A DNA stretch of 64,000 bases from Enterobacillus tribolii. Lineage in GTDB: Bacteria; Pseudomonadota; Gammaproteobacteria; Enterobacterales; Enterobacteriaceae. The DNA lies in contig NZ_QRAP01000001.1 of the NCBI RefSeq assembly GCF_003363015.1, positions 543,162 through 607,161 of the forward strand, read 5' to 3'. Under the pieces are notes generated by a model. That model made no database searches, was not told where the DNA came from, and was given only the letters and a program-made list of their open reading frames with translations. Positions 29,596-38,892 of this stretch are shown piece after piece (the stretch's first letter is position 1; the number at the start of each line of letters is the position of its first letter). Position numbers and translations under genes: made by a program.

Positions 29596-32223
29596 ATGAC
29601 CCGATGGCTGAAAGGCGTTTGCTTGGCGCTGGCGTTACTATTGCTGCTCGTGGCAGGGCTGTGGCTGACTATTGCCCGTTGGCTGCCAATTGTGGCGCAG
29701 CACTGGTTGCCGCAAGGCAGCACGTTACGTCTTGATGCGCGCCCTTACTGGTCAGACGGGGCATTACGCTTACCGGGCGCGCGCTATCTGGCGGGAGACT
29801 GCGTGCTGGCCGGGCTTTTCTCCGCACGCCTGAATTATCAGCAAGGGCGTTGGCTGCTGGTGGCGGATGATGTTAACGTCGACACCGATTGCCTGCGTAA
29901 CCTGCCCACCGGTGATGATACCCGCACACCGCTGGCGCTGGACGTGATTCAGCGTGCATTGCCAACCTTCGATCTGGCGATTAATCATCTTTCCGTTACG
30001 CCCTGGCAGGCCTATGCCGGGGGAATCAGCCTGACCAACGATCAGGCCGGGCAAAACTTGCGCTATCGCGGCGAAAAACTCAGCCTGGATGCTCACCTCG
30101 ACGATAAGCAACGGCTGACGCTGCACGCGCTGACGTTGCGTCTGCCGCAGTCCGAACAACCGATAACTCTTGATGGCGAAGTACAGATCCCGTTGGATCT
30201 GGCCTCATTGCCGCGCAACGGCGCGTTGGAAGCCCGTTTTCAGGCGCCTTTTGTTTCCGGGCCGCTGACCGCGCGCCTCCGCTGGCAGGAGAATCAGGGG
30301 GAACTGACCCTGAGCGAGCAAGACGCTAAAGAACCGTTGGCGCAGTTGCCCTGGCAACTTGAGCAAAACCGTATCGCCATTGATGGCGGACAGTGGCGCT
30401 GGCCCTATGCGCAGCAGCCGTTAGCCGGCGGCGTCAGCCTGACGCTGAGCGACTGGGATAAAAGCTATAGCCAGAGCCAGTTGCAGGCACGTTTCAATCT
30501 GCTGACCAAAGGGCATAACGGTAAGGGGAACGTGGTGGTCACCGTCGGGCCGGGAAATATCGGGCTGATTGACAGCGATCTGTCGTTTCGCATTACCGGG
30601 CAGGTGAATAAAGACAACCTCTCGGTGACCGCATCGCTTCCCGGTACGTTACGTGGTCCGTTGCTGAACCCGGAAATGACGCTGGAAAGCGGCTCGTTGC
30701 TGCGCGCCTGGGGCAAGCTTGATGATCAGACGACGCTGCGTGAAGCGCGCTGGCCGTTGGCCGGAATAAAGGTGAATCACGAGGGCGTGAGCGGCCGGCT
30801 TCAGGCAATCGTCCAACTGAAGGACGCTTATTGGGGCGATTTTCGTTTGCATCTGGACGGCAAGGCAGAGAAATTCCTGCCTGACCAGGGAATCTGGCAG
30901 TGGCAATATTGGGGTAACGGCGATTTACCGCCGCTCAATGCCAGGTGGGATGTCGGAGGGCGTGGCGCCTGGTCGGGGAGCACCGTCCGGCTGACGCAGC
31001 TTTCCACCGGGTTTGACCGTTTGCATTACGGCATGATGAACGTGGAAAAACCGCGCCTTACGCTGACCAAACCGTTGACCTGGCAACGTGACAGCCAGGC
31101 TAACAGCGCGTTTGGCGGCAGTTTTCAGCTTGATACGCCGCGTATTGCCTTTGACTACGGCGGTTTCCTGCCGCATGCAGTGCTTAACCTGACGGCGAGT
31201 GGGCGCGGGCCGGATGCCTTTCTGCTGAAAGGGGATCTGCAGGCTGGTAAAATCGGACCGATTAGCCTGAATGGCCGCTGGGACGGTGAACGGCTGCGCG
31301 GGCAGGCCTGGTGGGCTAAACAGTCTGCAACGGTCTTCCAGCCGCTGATTTCTTCCGATCTCAAGATGAAGTTGCGCGACGGGAGTTTTTACGGACAGGC
31401 GGCGTTTTCCGCCGCCCGCGTGCAGGGCTTTGAAGCCGGCGGGCACCTGGTGGTGAAAGACGCCGGTATGTGGCTGACCGACGGTGAGATGAGCGGCCTG
31501 GATTTTCTGATGTCCTACCGGATGAAAAATCAGCGCTGGCAATTGGGCGTTAAACAACCGGTCAGCCTGCGTATCCGTAAGCTGGACAACCTGTTCCCGC
31601 TGCAAAATATCAGCGCGGATTTGCAGGGCTACTATCCCTACAGTGATAAAGCGCCGCTGGTGCTTTCTAACGTGGGCGTTGACATGCTGGGTGGCCATGC
31701 GGGATTTGAGGCATTGCGTTTTCCGCGCCCGATGTCTGCGGTGCTGAAGCTGCGCGGCGTCGATCTCAGCGAGTTGTTTACCGCCCTGAAACCCAAGCAG
31801 TTCGCCATGTCGGGCAAAGTCGACGGCGAATTGCCGCTTTATCTGGACGATCCGCACTGGCTGGTGCGCGATGGCTGGATTGATAATGCCAGCCTGCTGA
31901 CGCTCCGGTTGGACCCGCAAATGGCGGACGCCATTGCCGAAAATAATATGGTCGGCGGCGCGGCGATTGATTGGCTGCGTTACATGGAGATCAGCCGTTC
32001 ACGGGCGGAGGTTAATCTGGATAACCTTGGTATGCTGACGATGGCCGCAACGGTTCACGGCATGAATCCGCAAAAAAGCGCGCACCGGGAAGTGGTGCTC
32101 AATTATCATCATGAAGAGAATGTTTTTCAGCTTTGGCGCAGCCTGCGTTTTGGTGACAATTTGCAGGAGTGGCTGGAGCAAAATCTCTCATTACCGGCGA
32201 GGAAAGGGCATGAGCAACAATAA
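29596..32223 (+). CDS. ydbH: AsmA-like inner-membrane protein YdbH
   Basis: Large envelope-spanning protein (875 residues; 879 in E. coli) with an N-terminal membrane anchor (LALALLLLLVAGLWLTIA, residues 10-27). A long beta-rich periplasmic body follows. YdbH acts with TamB and YhdP in phospholipid movement to the outer membrane in E. coli. It ends with a DUF748/AsmA-type C-terminal region (MSGKVDGELPLYLDDPHWLVRDGWI, then LDNLGMLTMAATVHG). The ynbE start overlaps its last 14 bases. Confidence 0.93.
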   Translation: MTRWLKGVCLALALLLLLVAGLWLTIARWLPIVAQHWLPQGSTLRLDARPYWSDGALRLPGARYLAGDCVLAGLFSARLNYQQGRWLLVADDVNVDTDCLRNLPTGDDTRTPLALDVIQRALPTFDLAINHLSVTPWQAYAGGISLTNDQAGQNLRYRGEKLSLDAHLDDKQRLTLHALTLRLPQSEQPITLDGEVQIPLDLASLPRNGALEARFQAPFVSGPLTARLRWQENQGELTLSEQDAKEPLAQLPWQLEQNRIAIDGGQWRWPYAQQPLAGGVSLTLSDWDKSYSQSQLQARFNLLTKGHNGKGNVVVTVGPGNIGLIDSDLSFRITGQVNKDNLSVTASLPGTLRGPLLNPEMTLESGSLLRAWGKLDDQTTLREARWPLAGIKVNHEGVSGRLQAIVQLKDAYWGDFRLHLDGKAEKFLPDQGIWQWQYWGNGDLPPLNARWDVGGRGAWSGSTVRLTQLSTGFDRLHYGMMNVEKPRLTLTKPLTWQRDSQANSAFGGSFQLDTPRIAFDYGGFLPHAVLNLTASGRGPDAFLLKGDLQAGKIGPISLNGRWDGERLRGQAWWAKQSATVFQPLISSDLKMKLRDGSFYGQAAFSAARVQGFEAGGHLVVKDAGMWLTDGEMSGLDFLMSYRMKNQRWQLGVKQPVSLRIRKLDNLFPLQNISADLQGYYPYSDKAPLVLSNVGVDMLGGHAGFEALRFPRPMSAVLKLRGVDLSELFTALKPKQFAMSGKVDGELPLYLDDPHWLVRDGWIDNASLLTLRLDPQMADAIAENNMVGGAAIDWLRYMEISRSRAEVNLDNLGMLTMAATVHGMNPQKSAHREVVLNYHHEENVFQLWRSLRFGDNLQEWLEQNLSLPARKGHEQQ

Positions 32224-32407
32224 ACTCCGGGGAGCTGGCCTGTTGCTGCTGCTTCCTTTATTAGGAGGATGCGTGCCGCGCATTGAGGTGGCGGCGCCGA
32301 AGGAACCGATTACTATCAATATGAACGTCAAGATTGAACATGAAATTCATATTAAGGTGGACAAGGACGTGGAGAACTTGCTGAAGAGCCAGTCGGGTTT
32401 GTTCTGA
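32210..32407 (+). CDS. ynbE: Small lipoprotein YnbE
   Basis: 65-residue lipoprotein (lipobox LGGC near Cys21) whose mature part contains the conserved ITINMNVKIEHEIHIKVDK beta-strand. E. coli YnbE is reported to stack strands on the YdbH C-terminus and bridge it to the outer membrane. AGGA precedes the ATG, which lies inside the end of ydbH. Its stop codon overlaps an ATG in front of ydbL. Confidence 0.93.
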   Translation: MSNNKLRGAGLLLLLPLLGGCVPRIEVAAPKEPITINMNVKIEHEIHIKVDKDVENLLKSQSGLF

Positions 32408-32421
32408 TGGGGAGAGCTGCG

Positions 32422-32751
32422 ATGAAGAAGATGCTGTGCGGCGCCTGGTTGTGCGCCGGATTGATGTTTAGTCATGGTGTGCTGGCTCTGACCCTTGATG
32501 ACGCCAAGCGGCAGGGGCGGGTAGGTGAAACACTCAGCGGATATATTGCCGCAGTGAAACAGGATCCGGAAACGTTGGACTTCGTTCAGCGGATCAACGC
32601 CGGCAGGGCGGAAAAATATCAGGAGATCGCCACAAGCAACCATGTCAGCCGCGATGAAGTCGCCAAGATGGCGGGGCAGAAATTGATCGATCGCGCGGCG
32701 GCGGGAGAGTATGTGCGCGGGATTAACGGGAAGTGGTTACAGAAACCCTGA
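32422..32751 (+). CDS. ydbL: Periplasmic protein YdbL (DUF1318)
   Basis: 109-residue secreted protein with signal peptide MKKMLCGAWLCAGLMFSHGVLA. A DUF1318 domain contains LDDAKRQGRVGETLSGYIAA, INAGRAEKYQEIA and AAAGEYVRGINGKWLQK. In E. coli YdbL moderates the YdbH-YnbE interaction. GGAG seven bases before MKKML decides this start over an ATG five codons upstream that overlaps ynbE. A strong terminator closes the operon. Confidence 0.92.
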   Translation: MKKMLCGAWLCAGLMFSHGVLALTLDDAKRQGRVGETLSGYIAAVKQDPETLDFVQRINAGRAEKYQEIATSNHVSRDEVAKMAGQKLIDRAAAGEYVRGINGKWLQKP

Positions 32752-32774
32752 AGCGCGCATGCCGTCATAAAATA

Positions 32775-32800
32775 AAAACCCCGGCCACGGCCGGGGTTTT
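32775..32800 (+). terminator. Bidirectional terminator between ydbL and the porin gene
   Basis: A 12-base palindrome AAAACCCCGGCC / GGCCGGGGTTTT with a two-base loop lies between two convergent genes, with T residues on both strands. Confidence 0.9.
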
Positions 32801-32824
32801 GCTTTCATATACGTACGGGACGAA

Positions 32825-33925
32825 TCAGAACTGATAAACCAGACCCAACGCTACGATGTCGTCGGTGTTGATACCGGCGTTATAGGTAAATTTGTTGTCA
32901 TCGATCAGGTTGATTTTGTAGTCCACGTAGGTAGACATGTTTTTGTTGAAGTAGTAGGTAGCGCCTACGTCAACGTATTTAACCAGATCCTGGTCGCCGT
33001 AACCTTCGATGTCTTTACCTTTGGATTGCAGGTAAGCCACGGACGGACGCAGGCCGAAGTCGAACTGGTACTGAGCCACAACTTCGAAGTTCTGAGATTT
33101 GTTCGCATAGCCGTATACGGACGCATTAGAGCTGCCGAAACGGTTGGCGTTGTATGCCTGGGTATACATAGCAGCCAGGTATACGTTGTTAGCGTCATAT
33201 TTCAGGCCGCCGGTGTAGATTTCAGCTCTGTCGCCGTTGCCCAGGATCGTGCTGCGGTTCTGCTCGTCGGTACGTTTGGAGCTGGAGAACGCTGCAGCTG
33301 CGCTGATGCCCCAGCCGAGATCGTAGGATACGGACATACCGTAGCCGTCGCCGTTCTGACCCAGGACGTCACGACCGTTGTTGGTTTCTTCCGGGCTGCC
33401 GTTTTTACCCTGGTATTGCAGGGCAAAGTTCAGGCCGTCAACCAGACCGAAGAAGTTGTTGTTACGGTAGGTGGCTACGCCGTTAGCACGCTGGAACAGG
33501 AAGTTATCCGCGCCGTAGGTATCGCCGCCGAATTCCGGCAGAACGTCAGTCCATGCGCCGATATCGTAAATAACGCCGTAGTTACGACCATAGTCGAATG
33601 AGCCATAGTCGCCGAATTTCAGGCCCGCAAAGCCAACACGGGTGAAGTTCTGGTTGTCTTGGCTTTCTGCGTGGTTCAGGTTTGCCTGATATTCCCACTG
33701 GCCGTAACCGGTCAGTTGGTCATTGATCTGCGTTTCACCTTTGAAGCCAAAGCGAACGTAGGACTGGTCGCCATCGGCTCCGTTGTTATCTGAGAAGTAG
33801 TGCAGGCCGTCGAGTTTGCCGTAAAGGTCCAGCTTGTTGCCGTCTTTATTGTAGATTTCCGCCGCATTTGCTGCACCAGCTACTAACAGAGCCGGGATGA
33901 GAACTGCCAGGAGATTACGTTTCAC
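32825..33925 (-). CDS. General outer-membrane porin (OmpC/OmpF/OmpN family)
   Basis: Trimeric 16-strand diffusion porin of 366 residues. Signal peptide [21 protein letters not shown], then [23 protein letters not shown]. The constriction loop L3 carries the classic PEFGGD and the following [19 protein letters not shown]. The protein ends in VYQF with the C-terminal Phe needed by the Bam complex. It starts with GTG behind AGGA, unusual for such an abundant protein. Position beside the ydb genes recalls E. coli ompN, but the sequence is close to several paralogues, so no symbol is given. A candidate small RNA is transcribed divergently upstream. Confidence 0.93.
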   Translation of the reverse strand: MKRNLLAVLIPALLVAGAANAAEIYNKDGNKLDLYGKLDGLHYFSDNNGADGDQSYVRFGFKGETQINDQLTGYGQWEYQANLNHAESQDNQNFTRVGFAGLKFGDYGSFDYGRNYGVIYDIGAWTDVLPEFGGDTYGADNFLFQRANGVATYRNNNFFGLVDGLNFALQYQGKNGSPEETNNGRDVLGQNGDGYGMSVSYDLGWGISAAAAFSSSKRTDEQNRSTILGNGDRAEIYTGGLKYDANNVYLAAMYTQAYNANRFGSSNASVYGYANKSQNFEVVAQYQFDFGLRPSVAYLQSKGKDIEGYGDQDLVKYVDVGATYYFNKNMSTYVDYKINLIDDNKFTYNAGINTDDIVALGLVYQF

Positions 33926-34312
33926 CGTGATATTCCTTCTTGGTTGCAGACCTGCTGGTCTGATATATGTGCCACTGCTTTATTTGTATTTTATACTTCC
34001 CGTTGTGAACTTAAGTGCGTTCCTTCTGTCCAAGTTCACGCCGCAAAGTATAACCTAATAATAAGTACATTACGGATAAAATAAAAAGTGCAAATGTGTG
34101 ATTAAGCTATTTTCCCCGGTAATAAAATGTATGTAAATGTTTCTCCGGGTGCATTTTCTTTACGAAACAGACATATTTTACCTGTCAGGGTGAATATCTC
34201 AACCAGAGATAGTTGTGCACGGTTATAATAATGCGGAAGATAAAAAGGTCATGAAACGTAAAGATCACACGATTTGCTCATAATTCGATTTCGCATCGTG
34301 TATACTTAAATC

Positions 34313-34394
34313 TCATCATTGTTACTGCATTTTTGTTTATACTGTGTCTTACAATTTACTTAAGCCGGACCCATATTGGGGCCGGCTTTTTTTT
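34313..34394 (+). ncRNA. Candidate porin-linked small RNA (MicC/MicF-like position)
   Basis: A -10 TATACT (34301-34306) would start a transcript near 34313. It ends at a strong terminator AGCCGG-ACCC / GGGG-CCGGCT followed by eight T residues (34387-34394), giving about 80 nt with no open frame. It lies 390 bases upstream of and divergent from the porin, like MicF beside ompC and MicC beside ompN in E. coli. The 5' region TCTCATCATTGTTACTGCATT shares the short CATCATT seen at the MicF 5' end but is not clearly either RNA. Family unresolved. Confidence 0.6.
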
Positions 34395-35014
34395 ATTTGG
34401 AATAATATAAAAATCATTTAAAATCAATGCATTGTGATTGTTTTTCTTTCTTGCTGTGAACATGTGGGGGAGCAGGAGAAACGTACAAATTTCATCTATA
34501 CTTATCTATTTGTGCGGCAATTTGTAAGATTTGTATCTTATGGGAAAATATGCCGCTTCTATATCTTGCGCAGAAACGCGTTGTGCAAATCGTGCTGAGA
34601 ACAATCCCTTTGAGAGGCGTAAAGTGTGTTTAGCATTAATTGCAAAGAATGGATTTGGAAGAGCTTTGCGCATATTAAAAGTTTGGTAAAGATATCTGAT
34701 CTTATGTCATGCCGCAGGTGGGTAATACGTATTTGAAACGTCTGGTTATCGTGCTGTTTAATCAAAACGTGCGATTTGCTTGCTGAATTGGCATTTGTTT
34801 TGTAATAGGAATAAATTTAATTTAATCAAGGCTATGATGGCTGATTGTTATCACCTGGACATCTGATGAGCGCGATTGATAGCACGAAATAGTAATGACT
34901 ATGAATGAAACAATAGCATTCAGGAAAAGAGGCGATGTAGTCTCTGTTTATTGGCTCAGATACAGGAAGAGGTTGCGCCTCACCCCAAAGGGAAGAGGCG
35001 CGTGTGCACAGATA
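34395..35014. other. Intergenic stretch with one hairpin
   Basis: AT-rich sequence without a convincing gene; short frames here lack ribosome sites and look random. A hairpin GCGCCTC / GAGGCGC at 34975-35001, 14 bases past the stop of the small lysine-rich gene, may end that leftward transcript, although no T-run follows. Confidence 0.4.
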
Positions 35015-35125
35015 TCATTCACCGTCCGGATGTGCGCGTTTAGCGCGTTTTTCTGCCCGCTTTTCCGCCGGGGTTTTCAGCGGCTTCTTCTTGGCGTTTT
35101 TCTTGCTGTCCATACCTTTGCTCAT
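35015..35125 (-). CDS. Small lysine-rich protein, 36 residues (paralogue of the one at 41.5 kb)
   Basis: Very basic peptide starting MSKGMDSKKNAKKKPLKTP, then AEKRAEKRAKRAHPDGE. A good ribosome site, GAGAGG five bases before the ATG, supports translation. It is strikingly similar to the 32-residue product encoded at 41451-41549 (shared AKKKP-x-KT and KRAEKR-x-KR), so the two are paralogues. No membrane segment or known domain. The charge suggests nucleic acid or ribosome binding, but this is only inference. Function unknown. Confidence 0.7.
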   Translation of the reverse strand: MSKGMDSKKNAKKKPLKTPAEKRAEKRAKRAHPDGE

Positions 35126-35425
35126 GATGACCTCTCTTAACCTAAGGTTGGGATGGTTGCGTAACTGCTTAACTACAGTCCCGATCCTGACCATATGCAA
35201 GTCGTGCCCGTGCGGATTTCTGCATTTCGCTGATTTTCTGTTGATTAAAGTTGGGCTGGGAGGTGTCCGCTTTTGGGTACACCGCAAGCCTTCATAGCCA
35301 CAGCGTCAGAGCAGGAGTAAAATAGCGCCGCGGATTCATGCTTCCGCCGGGCCAGCCAGGCCCAGACAGAAAGGACGCTGTCTTCCTTCACCTGCTTGTT
35401 TCACATAACAATAAGGAAGAAACCT

Positions 35426-35803
35426 ATGCTCTTTCGTCCGAATCGTTCCAGCCTGATGGCTGCCCTGTTTGTTTGCTCCGCTCTTCTTCCCGTTCAGCAA
35501 GCCAGCGCTCATGCTCACCTTATTGAGCAGGCGCCGGTTGAAAACAGCACGGTGCCTACGCCGAGTCAGCTGCAATTGACCTTCTCCGAAGGTATCGAAA
35601 TGAATTTCAGCCAGATCGTGCTGAACGATGCCCGGGGGCAAATCGTGCCAACCAGTAACCCGGTTGTGGCGACGCAAGACAAAACGCATATCGTGATACC
35701 GCTAACGACAACGCTGTCTTCCGGAGAGTACCGCGTGACATGGCGCGTCGTTTCCGTTGACGGGCACAAAACCCAGGGAGCCTATGCTTTTCGCGTGCAG
35801 TAA
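35426..35803 (+). CDS. yobA: Periplasmic copper-binding protein CopC (YobA)
   Basis: CopC-domain protein (125 residues) exported by a signal peptide ending QQASA. The mature N-terminus HAHLIEQAPVENS carries the histidines of the Cu(II) site, and WRVVSVDGHKTQGAYAF near the end supplies another. It starts at MLFRPNRSS behind AGGAAG; ten further codons upstream are in frame but unneeded. It is followed after nine bases by copD and then yebY, the E. coli yobA-yebZ-yebY copper operon. Confidence 0.93.
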   Translation: MLFRPNRSSLMAALFVCSALLPVQQASAHAHLIEQAPVENSTVPTPSQLQLTFSEGIEMNFSQIVLNDARGQIVPTSNPVVATQDKTHIVIPLTTTLSSGEYRVTWRVVSVDGHKTQGAYAFRVQ

Positions 35804-35812
35804 GGATGGCTG

Positions 35813-36694
35813 GTGAGTATCGCAATCGGGTATGTCCTGTGCCGTTGGCTGCACTTTGCCGCGCTTATGCAGGTGTTTGGCGTTAGCTGCTTCATCGGGT
35901 TTCTGACGCCTTCCGTTTACCGTGCCCGGATGCGGGACGCCATGCACGGGATCCTGACCTGGAGCGCCGTGATAACGCTGCTGACTGCGGTGATGATGGT
36001 TGTGTTGCAGGCCGGCATGATGGGGGATGGCTGGCGTGACAGTATCAGGCCCGCTGTCTGGCAGGCGGTTATGCAGACGTCCTTCGGCCAGGTTTGGCGA
36101 TACCAACTGTGCTTCAGTGCGCTGCTGCTCTTTTGCCTGCCGGAGCGGAAAGGGCGGGAGCGTGCGGCGTTCTTTCTGGCGTCAGCGCTGCTGATCTCGT
36201 TGGCCTGGACCGGGCATGCCGCCGCGACGCCCGGCATTTCCGGTACGCTGCACCGCCTGAATAATTCACTGCACCTGCTGTGCGCCGGCTATTGGGCCGG
36301 CGGGCTTTATCCTTTCTGGCGCACCGTACGTTACCTGCGCAACCCCGCCGGTGATTCGGCTGCGGCCGTTACCGCGTTGATTCACTTTTCTTTTTGGGGA
36401 CATCTGGCGGTTGCCGGGGTGGTGTTGAGCGGTATTCTTAACGGCGGGTTACTGTCGGTATGGGAAGTCCCCGTCTGGCGTTCGGGCTATCTGACGGGAT
36501 TATGGCTGAAGATGTTTTTGGTTTGCGGGCTCATTGCCATTGCTGTTTATAACCGCTATTGGCTGATTCCCCGGATGCGGAAGGCGCGGGAAGCAGCACT
36601 GCGTTTACTGGCCCGTAACTGCGCTTTACAGGTAATGTTGATGTTATCAGCTTTGTTTACCGTGAGTTTCTTTGCTACTTTAGCTCCGCACTAA
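35813..36694 (+). CDS. yebZ: Copper resistance membrane protein CopD (YebZ)
   Basis: Integral membrane protein of 293 residues with about eight helices, CopD/PcoD family, thought to pass copper from CopC across the inner membrane. GTG start behind AAGGA. Conserved histidines are in the first helix ([14 protein letters not shown]) and in [31 protein letters not shown] and [17 protein letters not shown]. It stands nine bases after yobA and 19 bases before yebY. Confidence 0.93.
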   Translation: MSIAIGYVLCRWLHFAALMQVFGVSCFIGFLTPSVYRARMRDAMHGILTWSAVITLLTAVMMVVLQAGMMGDGWRDSIRPAVWQAVMQTSFGQVWRYQLCFSALLLFCLPERKGRERAAFFLASALLISLAWTGHAAATPGISGTLHRLNNSLHLLCAGYWAGGLYPFWRTVRYLRNPAGDSAAAVTALIHFSFWGHLAVAGVVLSGILNGGLLSVWEVPVWRSGYLTGLWLKMFLVCGLIAIAVYNRYWLIPRMRKAREAALRLLARNCALQVMLMLSALFTVSFFATLAPH

Positions 36695-36713
36695 TTGGGG
36701 ATATCAAGAGGTT

Positions 36714-37055
36714 ATGATGAAGAAGATTACCTTGCTGGCCGCGCTGCTGGTGCTGTCCGGTAACGCTTTGGCGGCCAAGACCGTGATTACTGTCAGTAAA
36801 GCGCAATTTGGCGGGCAATGGGCGTTTACTAAGGAAGAAGTTATGTTGCAGTGCACGAAAAACGGGGCGCTGTATGTCATCAATGCCGGTACGCTGGCGC
36901 AGTATCCGCTTAACGATCTGGCGCTGGAGCAGGCGAAAAGCGGGCAAGTGAATGCACAGCCGCTGGATACGATCCTGCTCGATGATAAAGCGTCGCCGGG
37001 AAAGAAAATGAGTACGGAACCTTTTGTGCGTCGCGCACAGGCGCTGTGTCAGTAA
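36714..37055 (+). CDS. yebY: Periplasmic protein YebY
   Basis: 113-residue secreted protein, third gene of the yobA-yebZ-yebY operon. Signal peptide [20 protein letters not shown]. The mature part has [27 protein letters not shown] and RRAQALC; the two mature cysteines may form a disulfide. E. coli YebY is associated with copper response by operon membership, but its biochemical role is not firmly established. Two adjacent ATGs both fit the AGAGG ribosome site. Confidence 0.9.
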   Translation: MMKKITLLAALLVLSGNALAAKTVITVSKAQFGGQWAFTKEEVMLQCTKNGALYVINAGTLAQYPLNDLALEQAKSGQVNAQPLDTILLDDKASPGKKMSTEPFVRRAQALCQ

Positions 37056-37107
37056 CGCGGGATTTTTCATGCAGGGCACACATGCCGGTGCGCCCTGATA
37101 GTGGTGG

Positions 37108-37350
37108 TTATGCTGCGGTCGGCATGCCGCATAGTTTAGACAACGTGCGTGCGCCGACCATAATGGTGGCGACGTATGACTGACGGCGCGTTATAACTTC
37201 GACCGCAATCATTTTATCCCGGTATTTCATGTGGTAAGTAGAGGGCCAACCCTGGCGGGTATATCCGTAAGCTCGCTCATGCCGGTCGATCGCGGCATGG
37301 GCAACAACGAGGTGAGAGAAATTTGTATCGCCTTTAATGATTCGCTTCAT
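37108..37350 (-). CDS. Small protein, 80 residues, DUF4060-like
   Basis: Hydrophilic protein starting MKRIIKGDTNFSHLVVAHAAIDRHERAYG-type and ending in a segment VEVITRRQSYVATIM followed by VGARTLSKL. The spacing and the RxxSYVAT element resemble DUF4060 proteins of enterobacteria and their phages, from memory only. No signal or membrane segment. It is convergent with yebY and divergent from pfkB. Function unknown. Confidence 0.6.
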   Translation of the reverse strand: MKRIIKGDTNFSHLVVAHAAIDRHERAYGYTRQGWPSTYHMKYRDKMIAVEVITRRQSYVATIMVGARTLSKLCGMPTAA

Positions 37351-37588
37351 GCAGGCCTCATAATACAGAATATCAATCAGTTATTTTGGTAACGGCTTGC
37401 CTGCGGTTGCCCGCAGGCAGAACAATATATAGCACTAACACTCATAACATTACACTGTGTCATTTTTGTTACAGGATCCAGCGCAAACAAAAAAGCTCCC
37501 GCTTCAGCTACCGGTTCCCCGGTTAGGTCAATAAAACGCCGGTGCGGCATGCTACCCTAGGAAAATATTCACGGTATGAGGATGCATT

Positions 37589-38542
37589 ATGACGCAGATT
37601 TATACGGTTACACTCTCTCCTTCGCTTGATAGCGCCACGACCACCAATAAAATCTACCCGGAAGGGAAACTGCGCTGTACAACACCCGTATTTGAACCGG
37701 GCGGCGGCGGGATTAACGTAGCGCGGGCGATCGTCCATTTAGAGGGGCAGGCCACGGCGATATTTCCCTGTGGCGGGGCGACCGGCGAGCACTTGCAGGC
37801 GCTGTTGGTTCAGGAGGGTGTAAATATCGAGGCGGTAACGACTCAGGACTGGACGCGTCAGAACCTCCACGTTCACACAGAATCCACGGGAGAGCAGTAT
37901 CGTTTCGTGATGCCGGGAGCGAAGCTGAGTGCGGCGGAGTTGGCGCTGATCGGGGAGCGGCTCGCGGCGATCCCGTCCGGCAGCCTGTTGGTTATCAGCG
38001 GCAGCCTGCCGCCGGGCGTTGACACCGGCTCACTCCGGGATTTGCTGCAACAGGCACAACGTCAGGGGCTGCGTTGCATTCTGGACAGCTCCGGCGATGC
38101 GTTGGCGGCCGGTCTGGAACAGGGAGGACTGGTGCTGGTTAAGCCTAACCAGAATGAGCTTGCGGCGCTGACGGGGAAGGTATTGGATCAACCGGATGCG
38201 GTGCTGCTGGCGGCGAGGGCATTGGTGGAACGGGGCAGTGTGGAAAACGTCGTGGTTTCCCTTGGGCCACAGGGCGCGCTGGCCGTGAATCGTCACCAAT
38301 GGGTGCAAGTCGTCCCGCCGCCGGTGAAGAAACAGAGCACCGTCGGGGCCGGTGACAGTATGGTTGGCGCGATGGTCATGCGTTTGGCGCAGGGTGCCGA
38401 TCTATTGGATATGGCGCGTTATGGCGTGGCTGCCGGGAGTGCGGCCACCCTGAATCAGGGAACGTGCTTATGCCTGAAACGGGACGTGGAATCGTTGTAT
38501 CACTATCTTTGCCAGCAGAATGTGCCGCTAAATCACTTCTGA
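37589..38542 (+). CDS. pfkB: 6-phosphofructokinase II PfkB
   Basis: Ribokinase-family kinase converting fructose 6-phosphate to fructose 1,6-bisphosphate. It has 317 residues (309 in E. coli). N-terminal TVTLSPSLDSATTT, the substrate motif GGGGINVARAI, LVISGSLPPGV and KPNQNELAALTG are typical. The catalytic anion-hole signature STVGAGDSMVGAMVM contains the base Asp. GAGG precedes the ATG. It is monocistronic, followed by a loose inverted repeat GTGGCCG / CGGCCAC. Confidence 0.95.
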   Translation: MTQIYTVTLSPSLDSATTTNKIYPEGKLRCTTPVFEPGGGGINVARAIVHLEGQATAIFPCGGATGEHLQALLVQEGVNIEAVTTQDWTRQNLHVHTESTGEQYRFVMPGAKLSAAELALIGERLAAIPSGSLLVISGSLPPGVDTGSLRDLLQQAQRQGLRCILDSSGDALAAGLEQGGLVLVKPNQNELAALTGKVLDQPDAVLLAARALVERGSVENVVVSLGPQGALAVNRHQWVQVVPPPVKKQSTVGAGDSMVGAMVMRLAQGADLLDMARYGVAAGSAATLNQGTCLCLKRDVESLYHYLCQQNVPLNHF

Positions 38543-38577
38543 CATGCGTGTGGCCGGAGCCGTCTGGGTTTCGGCCA

Positions 38578-38712
38578 CTAACTGACCAGTAACTTGTATA
38601 AAATCAACAGGGAGCCGGTTGCGCCCTCAAAGAGGGAGTGCATTACAAATCCGCTCATGAGTAAACATGCGCCGCTGCCGATGATTGTCCAAAAGAGGAT
38701 TTGACTCTTCAT
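38578..38712 (-). CDS. Small membrane protein, 44 residues (unrecognised)
   Basis: Frame MKSQILFWTIIGSGACLLMSG then FVMHSLFEGATGSLLILYKLLVS. Two hydrophobic stretches joined by a short polar turn suggest a hairpin in the membrane. It is convergent with pfkB and lies 180 bases upstream of the dps terminator, so it would need its own promoter. The ribosome site is poor (AAGAATAG). Composition favours a real gene, but conservation was not testable here. Confidence 0.45.
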   Translation of the reverse strand: MKSQILFWTIIGSGACLLMSGFVMHSLFEGATGSLLILYKLLVS

Positions 38713-38827
38713 TTTCTATTCTTATAAATGGATTCCTATTCAGGGTATCACATTTTCCTTACGGATTGCGGAAGGAAGAAAAATCTGAGTTCGTGCGCTA
38801 ATAAAATAGACGGAAAAGAAAAAAGAT

Positions 38828-38854
38828 AACACGGAGAGAGGCACCCTCCGTGTT
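38828..38854 (-). terminator. Terminator of dps
   Basis: Stem AACACGGAG / CTCCGTGTT, 38 bases past the dps stop. On the minus strand it continues into ATCTTTTTTCTTTTC. Confidence 0.75.
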
Positions 38855-38892
38855 ATTTATTTTAAATGATGGTTTACGTGATGAAACGTGAA

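Noticed and set aside
30925-31920. 331-residue minus-strand frame antisense to ydbH
   Set aside because: Shadow frame with random composition; ydbH has full length and operon context.
34559-34765. 68-residue minus-strand frame upstream of the porin
   Set aside because: No ribosome site, no hydrophobic or domain pattern, AT-rich random-looking composition.
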